DNA of 64,000 nucleotides from Lautropia sp. Lineage in GTDB: Bacteria > Pseudomonadota > Gammaproteobacteria > Burkholderiales > Burkholderiaceae_E. The translations under genes and the position numbers were made by a program. Under the pieces are notes generated by a model. It had not been told where the DNA came from and searched no databases. It was given only the letters and a program-made list of their open reading frames with translations. How positions within the stretch are numbered: position 1 is the stretch's first letter; each line of letters opens with the position of its first letter. The stretch covers positions 1,385,891 to 1,449,890 of the forward strand of contig JAUNAC010000001.1 in the NCBI GenBank assembly GCA_030527825.1, read 5' to 3'. Positions 27,686 through 36,725 of the stretch are shown piece after piece.

Positions 27686-28447
27686 CTAAAATCCCAGAAT
27701 GGAAAAGAGTGTCTGGTGCAATTCCGCAATGGGTTGGGACAACGCAGGTAAATTCAGTGTCAGCAGTAGCAGACCGGCGCTGATTGTAATGGGAAACCCG
27801 ATGGCGAATATGTTGATCTGCGGGGCAATCCGTGAGATCAGGCCCAGGCTAAGATTGATAAACAGAAGTAAGGCCATATAGGGCAGCGCCATTAACAGAC
27901 CAAGTTGGAATATCTGGCTAAGGACTGCCGCAATATCGATCCTGCCAAGGAATTGTCGTGCATCAATCCCGGACGGCAGCACTTCGATGCTTTTCATGGT
28001 GGTCGCAATCAGAAGTAAAGGTCCGTTGAGGGTAGCGAAACATGCTAACGATATCGCGTTGAACAGACGACCGATAGCATTGGCATTGTTATTGGTGCTG
28101 GAGTCGAAGAATGAGGCAAAGGAAAGGCCCATTTGCAATCCAATGATTTCACCGGCCATCTCCATGGAAACCAGCAGAACCCGGGAGATCAGACCGATTG
28201 CAAGACCGGTTAGAACCTCATTGGCCAGCACCAGAAACAGATTGGGATCATCGAGATTGGGGGTGTTGCCATGGACGATGGGGGCAGCCAGAAGGCTCAG
28301 ACTCAGAGCAGCGACCACCCGGTATCGAACTGGAATACTTCTGGAAGATAGAAGAGGGGCGGAGCTAAACAGCCCTAGTAGCCGAAACAGGGGTAATAGA
28401 AGTGCCAACAGCCAGCCGATAATCTGGGCTTCAGTAAATGTGATCAT
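27686..28447 (-). CDS. fliR: Flagellar export gate protein FliR
   Basis: FliR is an inner-membrane component of the FliPQR pore of the flagellar type III export apparatus. The 253 residues contain about six hydrophobic helices (for example WLLALLLPLFRLLGLFSSAP at 12-31 and GFPITISAGLLLLTLNL near the end). The conserved region LANEVLTGLAIGLISR and ETIGLQ-like AGEIIGLQMGLSFASFFD are present. It is the last gene of the fliLMNOPQR operon, 15 bases after fliQ, and converges with the cyclase gene. Confidence 0.96.
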   Translation of the reverse strand: MITFTEAQIIGWLLALLLPLFRLLGLFSSAPLLSSRSIPVRYRVVAALSLSLLAAPIVHGNTPNLDDPNLFLVLANEVLTGLAIGLISRVLLVSMEMAGEIIGLQMGLSFASFFDSSTNNNANAIGRLFNAISLACFATLNGPLLLIATTMKSIEVLPSGIDARQFLGRIDIAAVLSQIFQLGLLMALPYMALLLFINLSLGLISRIAPQINIFAIGFPITISAGLLLLTLNLPALSQPIAELHQTLFSILGF

Positions 28448-28462
28448 GGGCTGGTGAATACA

Positions 28463-28747
28463 TCACAAGGAGGGTTGGCCATTGATGACCGAGGGAATGG
28501 ACAGGATCATGCGGGTGATAAAGTCAGTCAAGTTTGAAAGCATCCATGGCCCAGCGACAATCAGAATTATGGCTGACAGTACCAATTTGGGCACAAATGA
28601 CAGTGTTGCCTCGTTGATCTGGGTCAGAGCCTGGAAAATACTGATGACAAGTCCTGCCGCCATGATGATGCCAAGCATCGGGGAGGCAGTTGTCATCAGG
28701 GTTTCCAGGGCCTGTCGGACGATCGTCAGTACGGTTTCAGGTGTCAT
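28463..28747 (-). CDS. fliQ: Flagellar export gate protein FliQ
   Basis: FliQ is a small two-helix membrane protein of the FliPQR export gate. The 94 residues start [18 protein letters not shown]. They have two membrane segments (about 18-40 and 50-72), with the conserved [22 protein letters not shown] between them (near 32-53). Its ATG overlaps the fliP stop by 4 bases, which indicates translational coupling. Confidence 0.96.
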   Translation of the reverse strand: MTPETVLTIVRQALETLMTTASPMLGIIMAAGLVISIFQALTQINEATLSFVPKLVLSAIILIVAGPWMLSNLTDFITRMILSIPSVINGQPSL

Positions 28748-29493
28748 GATGAAAAACTGGCGACTAGGGATCCGACCAGCAGGTTCCAGCCGTCAGCAAG
28801 AACAAACAGGACAAGTTTGAAGGGAAGGGCGACCAGTACGGGTGACACCATCATCATTCCCAAAGACATCAAGACGCTCGCACAGATCAGATCGATCAGA
28901 ATGAAAGGGATAAAAATCATGAAACCAATCTGAAAAGCGGTTTTGAGTTCACTGATGACAAATGCGGGAACCAGTGCACGAAACGGAACCTCTTGCGCGG
29001 TCGGAGCATGGTTGTCTTTGGACTGTATGTTGGCTATGTGTGCAAATAGCGCGAGATCGGTCGCTCGCGTCTGTTTCAGCATAAACGCCCGGAGTGGTTC
29101 GCCGGCTTTTTGTAGAGACGTGCCGAAATCGATGCGATTTTCCGCGAACGGGCGGTAGGCATCGGTGTAAATGCTGTCCAGTGTCGGTGACATGATAAAG
29201 GCAGTCAGAAATAACGATATGCCAACCAGGACCTGATTAGGTGGGGAGGATTGAAGCCCAAGCGCCTGCCTAAGGAGCGATAATACGATGATGATACGCG
29301 TGAAGCTGGTCATCAAGAGGAGCACTGCCGGAATGAACGAAAGTGCGGTGAAGAACAGCAGGGTCTGAATGGGCACTGACCATGTTGTATTGCCGTTGGT
29401 GGCTGTGCTGCTTTGCAGGCTAAAAGCTGTATCAGCCATTGCAGTCAATGGCATGGAAGTCAACAGGCAGGCCACGCAGCGACTGAATTTCAT
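28744..29493 (-). CDS. fliP: Flagellar export gate protein FliP
   Basis: FliP forms the core of the export pore. The 249 residues begin with a cleavable signal peptide (to about residue 20, PLTAMA). A short polar stretch and the family body follow: [56 protein letters not shown] and a C-terminal half with [20 protein letters not shown]. It overlaps fliO and fliQ by 4 bases on each side, so translation is coupled. Confidence 0.97.
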   Translation of the reverse strand: MKFSRCVACLLTSMPLTAMADTAFSLQSSTATNGNTTWSVPIQTLLFFTALSFIPAVLLLMTSFTRIIIVLSLLRQALGLQSSPPNQVLVGISLFLTAFIMSPTLDSIYTDAYRPFAENRIDFGTSLQKAGEPLRAFMLKQTRATDLALFAHIANIQSKDNHAPTAQEVPFRALVPAFVISELKTAFQIGFMIFIPFILIDLICASVLMSLGMMMVSPVLVALPFKLVLFVLADGWNLLVGSLVASFSS

Positions 29494-29840
29494 CGGGATT
29501 CCCTGTTTTTCAGAAAGGTGAACAGCGGCTGGAAGGCATGAGGTTGCAACTTTGGATGTGTTGAGCCATCTGACGTCGTGGTCGTTGATTCCGCCCTACG
29601 TTCAAGTTCAGCAAGCAGACTGACGGATTGACTGGTGACGCCAATCAGAAAATACCTGTCCCCTGCCTGCAGTATGGAGATTCTCTCTCTGGGACCAACT
29701 GACAGCGTTGCCGCGATGGACAGCTGGCCAGACTGATGTCTGCCGGGAAGCAGCGAAAGTCGTTTGACCAGCCATAAAACCAGAGGAATAGACAGAACTA
29801 CCAGAAATAGAACTGCCATGGATGACAAAGTAGCACTCAT
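29490..29840 (-). CDS. fliO: Flagellar protein FliO
   Basis: FliO helps FliP assemble during biogenesis of the export gate. The 116-residue protein has one N-terminal membrane helix (about 6-26, [20 protein letters not shown]). A short cytoplasmic domain follows, with [20 protein letters not shown] and [12 protein letters not shown], the only well-conserved part of this variable family. The assignment rests on that motif and on its place between fliN and fliP. Confidence 0.92.
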   Translation of the reverse strand: MSATLSSMAVLFLVVLSIPLVLWLVKRLSLLPGRHQSGQLSIAATLSVGPRERISILQAGDRYFLIGVTSQSVSLLAELERRAESTTTTSDGSTHPKLQPHAFQPLFTFLKNRESR

Positions 29841-29856
29841 GGAATGAGGAAATGGT

Positions 29857-30264
29857 TCAGCTGCGGTTCAGTCTGCGCATTCGTTCTGAAGGAGTAACAA
29901 TATCAGTGAGTCGGATGCCAAAACGGTCATTAACGACGACGACCTCTCCTTGGGCGATCAGATATCCATTGATCAGAACGTCCATTGGGGAGCCAGCTTT
30001 TGCATCTAACTCGACAACAGACCCGGGGGACAGCTGCAAAACGTTGTTGATGGTTGTTCGTGTGCGTCCGATTTCAACCGACAGTTGAACGGGAATATCA
30101 AGAATGCGTTCAATGTCCGCTGCGCTGTCTCGACCGCGTACACTTTGGTCCGGAGAAAGGTTTTCCTGTGACGATTCCTCGGGAAAGGACGTAGATGTGA
30201 TCTGCGCATCTGTCTCTACGTCTGATTGCGCGGTTTCAGGGTGTTCTATAGTTTGGTCTGACAT
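29857..30264 (-). CDS. fliN: Flagellar motor switch protein FliN
   Basis: FliN forms the lower rim of the C-ring, binding FliM and the FliH-FliI export complex. The 135 residues have a variable acidic N-terminal half. The SpoA domain at the C-terminus runs LDIPVQLSVEIGRTRTTINN, SPGSVVELDAKAGSPMDVLI, and NDRFGIRLTDIV. It lies 3 bases after the fliM stop and 16 bases before fliO in one operon. Confidence 0.97.
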   Translation of the reverse strand: MSDQTIEHPETAQSDVETDAQITSTSFPEESSQENLSPDQSVRGRDSAADIERILDIPVQLSVEIGRTRTTINNVLQLSPGSVVELDAKAGSPMDVLINGYLIAQGEVVVVNDRFGIRLTDIVTPSERMRRLNRS

Positions 30265-30267
30265 GAG

Positions 30268-31320
30268 TCAATCCTGAAATGAGTCCGTATACGTATGCAC
30301 CTTGTCAATGCGTACTGCATACCGGTTGTTGTGTTCTCCGTATCGCCCGCTGAAAATGGGTACTTCGCCTATCTTCAGTGTTGCATCGGGGCCGGGTTCA
30401 ATTTCTATGACATCTCCCTTGCTTAATCCTAGAATCTCTCTAACGGTCAGGGTAGCCGTTGTGAGCTCCGCTACCATGTCCACCGCAGTTGGCTGGAGCT
30501 CCCGCGATATCTGTCCGGTCCAGGCGCGCTTGTCAGTGGCACCCTGAGTATTAAGCGGAGAGGATAAAGTGTCCCGGATGGGTTCAAGTACCGAGTAAGG
30601 AATGCATATGTACATGCTGCCTGACAACTCGCCAAAACTGAGCGTGAAGCTTGTGCCCACCACCATCTCGGTGGGAATCGCAATGTTTGCAAAGTGTGGA
30701 TAACTCTCCGACCGGGAAAAGATCATTTCGAATGGATGAATGCTCTGCCAGGCACGACAGTATTCCATGCAGCTCAGTTCAATCAGCTTTTGAATGATGC
30801 GCTGCTCTGTTAGGGAAAATTCACGATTTTCCTGTTTTTTGGGTAATCTGCCACTGCCACCAAACATGACATCCACGATTGTGCTGACCAGGTTTCCGTC
30901 CAGAACAAGGAGGGCTGATCCAGCAAGTGGCCGGGTCTGCATGACATTGATGCTGCTGGGAATGGGGATCGCCTGCAGAAAATCGCTGTAACGACTTACA
31001 TTGGAAGGAGTATGGTTGATTTCCGGATTGCGTTGCATGAATCTGAACATGGCCAGTCCGAGACTGCGTGCAAACCGCTCATGGATCAGCTCAAGGGCAG
31101 GCATGCGCCCCCGTATGATGCGTTCCTGTCTTGCCAGGTCGTATGCCTTGATTTCCCCGGACGCACTTGGAGTGATTTGTCCAGACGCAGACTGATCAAG
31201 ACTTTCGCCAGCGGTGGATTCTGGAGCAGGGCTTGTTTGTGCAGGTGTATTCTGCGATTCGCCTGTTTGAGTGTCCAGCAAGGCGTCAATCTCGTCTTGT
31301 GACAGGTACTGCTCGCTCAT
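30268..31320 (-). CDS. fliM: Flagellar motor switch protein FliM
   Basis: FliM is the C-ring subunit that binds phospho-CheY and passes the switching signal to FliG. The N-terminal SQDEIDALLD (about 7-16) is the CheY-binding peptide. A linker of about 45 residues rich in Ser, Thr and Gln follows. The middle domain includes QERIIRGRMPALELIHERFA, and the SpoA domain ends with VEIEPG-like DVIEIEPGPDATLKIGEVPI. Its length of 350 is usual. The retained CheY-binding peptide implies that a chemotaxis system exists elsewhere, because no che gene is in the window. Confidence 0.97.
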   Translation of the reverse strand: MSEQYLSQDEIDALLDTQTGESQNTPAQTSPAPESTAGESLDQSASGQITPSASGEIKAYDLARQERIIRGRMPALELIHERFARSLGLAMFRFMQRNPEINHTPSNVSRYSDFLQAIPIPSSINVMQTRPLAGSALLVLDGNLVSTIVDVMFGGSGRLPKKQENREFSLTEQRIIQKLIELSCMEYCRAWQSIHPFEMIFSRSESYPHFANIAIPTEMVVGTSFTLSFGELSGSMYICIPYSVLEPIRDTLSSPLNTQGATDKRAWTGQISRELQPTAVDMVAELTTATLTVREILGLSKGDVIEIEPGPDATLKIGEVPIFSGRYGEHNNRYAVRIDKVHTYTDSFQD

Positions 31321-31322
31321 GG

Positions 31323-31892
31323 TTATTGCACCAGTAGCTGATTGAAGTGCACTGCGACGACAGGGCCGGGAATAACGATCAGAGGAGCGCCGCGGCTGGC
31401 CAATGCCGAAGGTCCTGGTGTTTTGGTTGCTTCAGCAGCTACCGCGGCACCAGGCATATCCCAGTGAATGATCTCGGTCGCACGCGTTTTGATGGAGTCG
31501 GCCAGTTTGTCTTTGCCCTTTTCGCCAAGCAATTGATCTGACTTTTGGGAGGACAACAGCTTGAGTACATCGCTACGCACGACCGGAAGCATTTTTTTGA
31601 GTGCTTCTTCAGCATGTTTGTTCTGCATCTGAAGCACAATGGACACTTGTGCCATGCGTTCACCCCCTTCATCTGCGAGGTTCACTGTGAACGGGTCAAG
31701 TGTGACAAATACGGGCTCCGGATCAGGCTTGTATAGAGCAAGCTTTTCCGCTTCTGGATCATGTGGTGGCTTTAGGAAATACCATCCTGCGCCGCCACCT
31801 CCTGCCAGAACGACAGCCAGAATGCCTATCAGAAGCCCTTTTCCACCTTTCTTCTTGCCTTCTTCGGTCGGTTCAGTTGGTTTGCCTGACAT
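31323..31892 (-). CDS. fliL: Flagellar basal body-associated protein FliL
   Basis: FliL is a single-pass inner-membrane protein around the stator that supports motor torque. The 189 residues begin with a basic cytoplasmic tail (TEEGKKKGGKG). A membrane helix (about 20-40, LLIGILAVVLAGGGGAGWYF) and a periplasmic domain follow, with FVTLDPFTVNLADEGG and VSIVLQMQ. An Ala/Pro-rich stretch around 148-172 is longer than in most FliL proteins. It is the first gene of the fliL-R operon; 151 bases separate it from fliK, so it may have its own promoter, though none was recognised. Confidence 0.94.
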   Translation of the reverse strand: MSGKPTEPTEEGKKKGGKGLLIGILAVVLAGGGGAGWYFLKPPHDPEAEKLALYKPDPEPVFVTLDPFTVNLADEGGERMAQVSIVLQMQNKHAEEALKKMLPVVRSDVLKLLSSQKSDQLLGEKGKDKLADSIKTRATEIIHWDMPGAAVAAEATKTPGPSALASRGAPLIVIPGPVVAVHFNQLLVQ

Positions 31893-32043
31893 GGAGAAAT
31901 CCGAATGAATGAGTCTACGGGGATGACGCTATTTTCGCCTCTACCGGGCAAAGTTGATTGTCTGGAAAACGTGGAATAGTCGACTTCCCCACATTGATCT
32001 GACCAGCGGTCATTAGGTGTTGATACGTCATTAACCGTGTTGT

Positions 32044-33912
32044 TTATGCAAATAGGTCAACACGACCATTTGTTGTCCTCACTGATACCCTTTCTCGACC
32101 GCCCGTTCCCTGAATACCAGCCATTTGTCCGGTGTGCGACGTTTCAGTGCCTTGGTTTCTGCGTGAGCCTGGCGTTGTCGGAGGCTCCCCTTGTGATGAG
32201 TTTCCGCTCTGACCAAAGCCAGGGCCGGATTGTTGTGCACTGAAAGCGCTGTCATGGTGAGGCTGACGGTGTTGTGACAGAAACGAAGGATTGTTGTTTT
32301 GCTCCATGCGACAGTCAGCTAGGCGCAGTCCATGGTCTGCTAGCATTTGCTTCAAAGTAGACATGGACGATTCTATTGCCGAGCGGGTTGCAGCGTGTGC
32401 GGCGGAAATATCCAATGTCGCATCTTCCGCGTTTAGTGAAACCCTGATGCGGATCGGGCCAAGTTCCGCAGGTGTCAGACGGATTTCAGCCCGATCTTGT
32501 CCTTGTACGACTACACTGGCTACCTGTCTTGCAAACTGCTCCCTAAACTCTGGATTTGTTAGCGGTGTGTCGATGCGACTTGCCAGTAATGGGCTCCCAT
32601 CCATTCTAGATGCGGTTCGAGTTGCGGCTACCGCTGCAAACGTCAAACCCGTACTGGATGGTGCGGACTCCATTGACGATTCTGTTTCCGCGCCCATAAG
32701 GTGGCTGACGAGGGGAGATCCTTCGTCAATAACAGCACCCAATCCCGTAGGGATTTTTTCATTGCTGACACGACTGAATCTTGCTGAACCGCCACCCGGA
32801 GAATCTATAACAGCTTCAGGTGCCTTCCCATCTGGTTTGGATGCGCTGTCCATGGGAAGTTGCTGACGCAGGAGTGAGTGAGAGAGATGAGATCCATGTG
32901 GGTTGGTCCTTATATCATGTTCCCCATGCAGATGCTCATTCTGTGCAAGGGCTGCTGATAGAAATTGATCGTCGGTGTTCTTGCCAGGCGTGGAAACTAC
33001 GGACCGATCCCTGGATTTAGAGGGGATGTTGCCCGTTTCCTGCTCTATTGCTGGATCTGTTTCAAGAATTTGTTGCGCAAGTTGTTCAATGTCCTTGTCA
33101 TTGACGTTTTGCGCGTTTTTCAGTGGCGCAGGAGCAGGTTTGGCGGCTGTCCTGCTAGCCGCCTGATCTGTTGCGTGGGGCCGTACAACGCTATTTCCGT
33201 GCGCCGCTGAGTGCAGATTCAATGAATCCGGCAGTGTTGTCTGCAACGAATCCGATTCATTCTTGCCGTATTTCCCTGCGTCGGTCTTGATATCTAATTT
33301 TATTTTATTGTCATTCTTCTGTGCAGTGGCAGACGCGGACCCAGGAATTCCTTTGTGCTCTGCATTTTCTGATACAGGATCATGTGATCCACTGTCTTTA
33401 TGGTGCACACTGGCCTTGTGTGTCGATGCATGAACGCGTGAGTTTTCAGTGGATTGGGATTTTTTATGCGATTCCACCGGATCAGATGTGCGTTCTGGAC
33501 GCTGTGAATTGCTTTCCGACTGGCGGCTTGTTTGCCTTGCCAGTTGAGCTTCATGTGCAATGGTAACAGTCTGACCATCCCGATGAGGATCCCGGGCAGA
33601 TCGGTCGACATGTATGTCCCTAGGTTTTGTTACCTGGCTTGCTGCCATAGAATACGGATCATGTTCGAGCGTGGTGCGTTTTGCAGATCGTTCTGTTTCA
33701 CGGCGACGCAGTTCTTTTCGTCTTTCTTCGTATATTTCTTCTGATCGGTCGTGACTGGTGGGTTTGGTTTCGTTAAACAACGACTGAAAAGTGAACTGCG
33801 GGAAACCGGGTCTGCCCGGATTCAGGCTGTCGTTTGGTTGAGTAGCAGCATCCAGCAGGATCTTTGTTGCAGAGATCTGGGGCTTTATTTTGAAAGAAAG
33901 TTCGGTTTTCAT
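32044..33912 (-). CDS. fliK: Flagellar hook-length control protein FliK
   Basis: FliK is exported as a molecular ruler and switches FlhB from hook to filament substrates. At 622 residues it is long for the family. The first about 450 residues are low in hydrophobics and rich in Ser, His, Asp, Lys and Gln, as expected of an unfolded ruler. The C-terminal switch domain follows at about 450-560: QFARQVASVVVQGQDRAEIR, LTPAELGPIRIRVSL, LKQMLADHGLRLADCRM. A Gly/Gln-rich tail ends the protein. Its start overlaps the fliJ stop by 4 bases. The gene is visibly richer in A+T than the housekeeping genes to the left. Confidence 0.93.
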   Translation of the reverse strand: MKTELSFKIKPQISATKILLDAATQPNDSLNPGRPGFPQFTFQSLFNETKPTSHDRSEEIYEERRKELRRRETERSAKRTTLEHDPYSMAASQVTKPRDIHVDRSARDPHRDGQTVTIAHEAQLARQTSRQSESNSQRPERTSDPVESHKKSQSTENSRVHASTHKASVHHKDSGSHDPVSENAEHKGIPGSASATAQKNDNKIKLDIKTDAGKYGKNESDSLQTTLPDSLNLHSAAHGNSVVRPHATDQAASRTAAKPAPAPLKNAQNVNDKDIEQLAQQILETDPAIEQETGNIPSKSRDRSVVSTPGKNTDDQFLSAALAQNEHLHGEHDIRTNPHGSHLSHSLLRQQLPMDSASKPDGKAPEAVIDSPGGGSARFSRVSNEKIPTGLGAVIDEGSPLVSHLMGAETESSMESAPSSTGLTFAAVAATRTASRMDGSPLLASRIDTPLTNPEFREQFARQVASVVVQGQDRAEIRLTPAELGPIRIRVSLNAEDATLDISAAHAATRSAIESSMSTLKQMLADHGLRLADCRMEQNNNPSFLSQHRQPHHDSAFSAQQSGPGFGQSGNSSQGEPPTTPGSRRNQGTETSHTGQMAGIQGTGGRERVSVRTTNGRVDLFA

Positions 33913-34409
33913 GAGCTATATATCTCATCCGAATGAAAGGGCTCCTGATTGTGGAGCGGACCGATCAATGCATTGTCTATATTATTCAGGTGACGGATAG
34001 CAGCTTGTTCGTCTGCTTCCATACGTTCACGTTTGGCTGCTGATTCCGCATATGCATCGCGTTGTTGCCGGATGATGACTTCCATAGCCTTCAGGCGCTT
34101 TTGATGGTCAAGGAGTACATCGCGTTTTCGATTTGCTCGTTTGGTCGCTTGCTCAATGAAGCGCAGTTGCTGCTGAATTGCACTGTCTATCCGAGTTGAC
34201 AGATGCGAGTCCATTTGTAGCGTTACGGCTTTCTGTGAGGCTCCGAAAGGAGCTCGTCGCCTGGCTTGTAGGTTATCTCTATAGCTTTCCAGTGTGGACA
34301 GGGTATTCCGAAGAGATGTCAGCTCTTTCTGGGCGTGAGCTAATGCAGCAGCTGCCTCGTCACGGAGGCGCTGATAGTTTTCGACGGCAAGTTCCAGTGC
34401 AGGTTTCAT
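33909..34409 (-). CDS. fliJ: Flagellar export chaperone FliJ
   Basis: FliJ is the coiled-coil stalk of the FliHIJ ATPase complex and an escort for export chaperones. Almost all of the 166 residues are helical and charged, with heptad-like stretches (YQRLRDEAAAALAHAQKELT, LRFIEQATKRANRKRDVLLD). It overlaps both fliI (4 bases) and fliK (4 bases), so it belongs to the fliFGHIJK operon. The assignment is by position and coiled-coil character more than by strict motifs. Confidence 0.9.
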   Translation of the reverse strand: MKPALELAVENYQRLRDEAAAALAHAQKELTSLRNTLSTLESYRDNLQARRRAPFGASQKAVTLQMDSHLSTRIDSAIQQQLRFIEQATKRANRKRDVLLDHQKRLKAMEVIIRQQRDAYAESAAKRERMEADEQAAIRHLNNIDNALIGPLHNQEPFHSDEIYSS

Positions 34410-35836
34410 ACAATTTCTGAGTCAATCATTCTGTTCGAGCCTCCTTGGTCCAGGAGATCCTTCATGGCGTTCATGGTTGCAGCCAAGGTCGTCTGGTCAT
34501 TGACGTCCTGGCACAGGAATGATTCAATGCCGGGCATTAAGGCAATGGCTCGATCAATCCGGGCATCACTTCCCTCTGTATAGGCTCCAATCGTGATGAG
34601 CTCGCGGCTCCGACGATAGGCAGACCACAGCGATTTAAGTTCTCTTGCAAGTTGTTGGTGTTCTTTTGATGTAATCCCAGTCATGACCCGTGAAATTGAT
34701 TTTTCAATGTCAATGGCTGGATAGTGTCCTGCGTCTGCTAGTTCCCTGGTTAATACAATATGCCCATCCAGGAAAGATCGGCTCGCATCCGCTACAGGGT
34801 CGTTCTGGTCATCTCCTTCGGCAAGGACGGTATAAAAGGCAGTGATGGAGCCAGATCCTGATGGTCCCATTCCAGTGCGCTCAATTAACGCTGGCAGGCG
34901 TGCAAATACCGAGGGAGGATAGCCTTTGGTGGCAGGTGACTCCCCGATTGACAGTGAGATCTCCCGCGAGGCCATGGCGTATCTGGTCAGCGAGTCCATC
35001 AGAAACAGGACGTTCAGGTTTTTATCTCGAAAATATTCTGCTATAGCGGTTGCATAATGTGCACCTTGTATGCGTAGAATCGGGGATATATCGGAAGGGG
35101 CCGCAACAATGACTGCCCTGTCGCGATGTCCAGGGCCAAGAATGTCATCCAGAAACTCCTTGATCTCCCTGCCACGTTCGCCAATCAGACCGACCACAAT
35201 GACATCTGCATCCGTGTAATTGGCCATCATTCCCAGCAATACACTTTTCCCCAGGCCAGCACCAGCGAAGAGACCGATGCGCTGTCCCCGACCAATTGTC
35301 AGTAGTCCATTGATTGCCCGGACGCCGCTATCTAACGATTGACGGATGGGCTGACGCTCCATGGCATTCATGATGCGCCCTTGTATCGGGGAGTTCCTGA
35401 CTGACTGCAGGTGACCTCGGCCATCCAGTGGCTGACCGCAAGCATCAACTACCCGCCCAAGCAGTCCATCACCAATGGGTAGCTGGCGCATTCGGTCTGA
35501 CTGCCTGCGCCAGGGATGGCTGAGCCTTGATAGGGTAGGGGTAATGACTTCAGGTTCCAGTGGACAGACCCGCGTATCAGGGGAAAGTCCATTGGTGTTT
35601 CCAGAAGGCATCAGGAAGGTATGGCCGTGGCCGAACCCAACAACCTCTGCCTCAATCGCCTCACCACTGGGTTGTCTCAGCAGACACAACGCACCTACGG
35701 GAAGGGAAATTCCTGATGCCTCTACCAGCATGCCCGATACCTTCACCAGACGCCCCTCAATCTCGACCGGATCAATGTGAGCTGCTAACTGCTGACAATT
35801 GCCAAGAAAGGCAGATATCTGATCGGCAAAATGCAT
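34406..35836 (-). CDS. fliI: Flagellum-specific ATPase FliI
   Basis: FliI is the F1-beta-like hexameric ATPase that energises flagellar type III export. With ATG 35836 it has 476 residues. The P-loop GAGLGKS is at 192-198, with GLIGERGREIKEFLDD and Walker B VLFLMDSLTRYAMASRE following. The family regions TKGYPPSVFARLPALIER and DGHIVLTRELADAGHYPAID are intact. A TTG at 35860 in the same frame would overlap fliH; neither start has a clear ribosome site, and ATG was preferred. Confidence 0.97.
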   Translation of the reverse strand: MHFADQISAFLGNCQQLAAHIDPVEIEGRLVKVSGMLVEASGISLPVGALCLLRQPSGEAIEAEVVGFGHGHTFLMPSGNTNGLSPDTRVCPLEPEVITPTLSRLSHPWRRQSDRMRQLPIGDGLLGRVVDACGQPLDGRGHLQSVRNSPIQGRIMNAMERQPIRQSLDSGVRAINGLLTIGRGQRIGLFAGAGLGKSVLLGMMANYTDADVIVVGLIGERGREIKEFLDDILGPGHRDRAVIVAAPSDISPILRIQGAHYATAIAEYFRDKNLNVLFLMDSLTRYAMASREISLSIGESPATKGYPPSVFARLPALIERTGMGPSGSGSITAFYTVLAEGDDQNDPVADASRSFLDGHIVLTRELADAGHYPAIDIEKSISRVMTGITSKEHQQLARELKSLWSAYRRSRELITIGAYTEGSDARIDRAIALMPGIESFLCQDVNDQTTLAATMNAMKDLLDQGGSNRMIDSEIV

Positions 35837-35846
35837 GGTTCGAAGT

Positions 35847-36725
35847 CTAATCTGTAGCAAAAATGGTGGGTGGTGAGTTGTTGGGTGACGGTGCTGTATT
35901 GTCTATGCAGAAAGCGCTGGGTTGAACAGAACCCTTTTGAAGTTCGCTGTGATCTGCTGGTGCATTCTGTTCCTGTTGGGGAGGCGCTGTGTCATCGCAG
36001 TCAGAAGGATGATGTCGCGTGCTGGCGTTATGAACTTCTTTCATTCCGATTGCAGCAAATGCCCGTCTAACACGGGTTTCCAATTGACTGTCTATACGTG
36101 TGCTGCCTGCAGCCAGTGTGCAGCCGCCCACGGAAATCCGGGTAGCTGGCAGTACCTTGACGGTGATTTCCGGATGATTGGCGGTAAACCACTGTTGTGC
36201 CCTTTCAACATCCGAAGGGTTGACGCTGATTTCCAGATATCGGTAACGATCGCTGATATGCGTCATGGATTCGGCTAGCACCGATTCCAATGCATCCTTT
36301 GCGATAACAACGTGTTCACAGGCTATACGTTCCGCTACCGTTAATGCCAATGTAAGCACTTCATGGGCAAGGTCTTCCTTGATCTTTTTCAGGCCAGCGT
36401 CATAGTCCGCCAGCAATGCGCCCGCACGTGCGCGTACAGTCATGCCATGCTGTTGTTCTTCCTGACGAAATTTTTCGGCAGCCTCTGATAGACCTTCTTT
36501 CCGGCCGATTTCACGCCCAGCATGCCATGAAGCCTCCATCTGTCTGGCCATTTCTGCCGTTGAGCGACGTTGCCTTTCTTCTTCGGTTTCGGCAGATTCC
36601 TCTTCGAGCTTGGGGTCTAGCACAGAAAATGAAGGAATTGTCACTGGCCTCCATGCCTCCTGCTGGCTGATTCGGGCCGGGCGCGATTTGTTAAGGGATG
36701 GGGTGAGCACCTCAGACGACGGCAT
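35847..36725 (-). CDS. fliH: Flagellar export regulator FliH
   Basis: FliH dimers bind FliI and dock it to FliN at the C-ring. ATG 36725 was chosen because AGGAGG lies directly upstream (36730-36735) and the start overlaps the fliG stop by 14 bases. A further in-frame ATG at 36761 has no such site. The 292 residues contain the glycine-spaced helix AMARQME-SWHAGREIGRKEG region (about 80-115), and the conserved C-terminal domain LALTVAERIACEHVVI to LPATRISVGGCTLAAGSTRI. The last about 60 residues are a non-conserved Pro/Gln/Ser tail. Confidence 0.93.
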   Translation of the reverse strand: MPSSEVLTPSLNKSRPARISQQEAWRPVTIPSFSVLDPKLEEESAETEEERQRRSTAEMARQMEASWHAGREIGRKEGLSEAAEKFRQEEQQHGMTVRARAGALLADYDAGLKKIKEDLAHEVLTLALTVAERIACEHVVIAKDALESVLAESMTHISDRYRYLEISVNPSDVERAQQWFTANHPEITVKVLPATRISVGGCTLAAGSTRIDSQLETRVRRAFAAIGMKEVHNASTRHHPSDCDDTAPPQQEQNAPADHSELQKGSVQPSAFCIDNTAPSPNNSPPTIFATD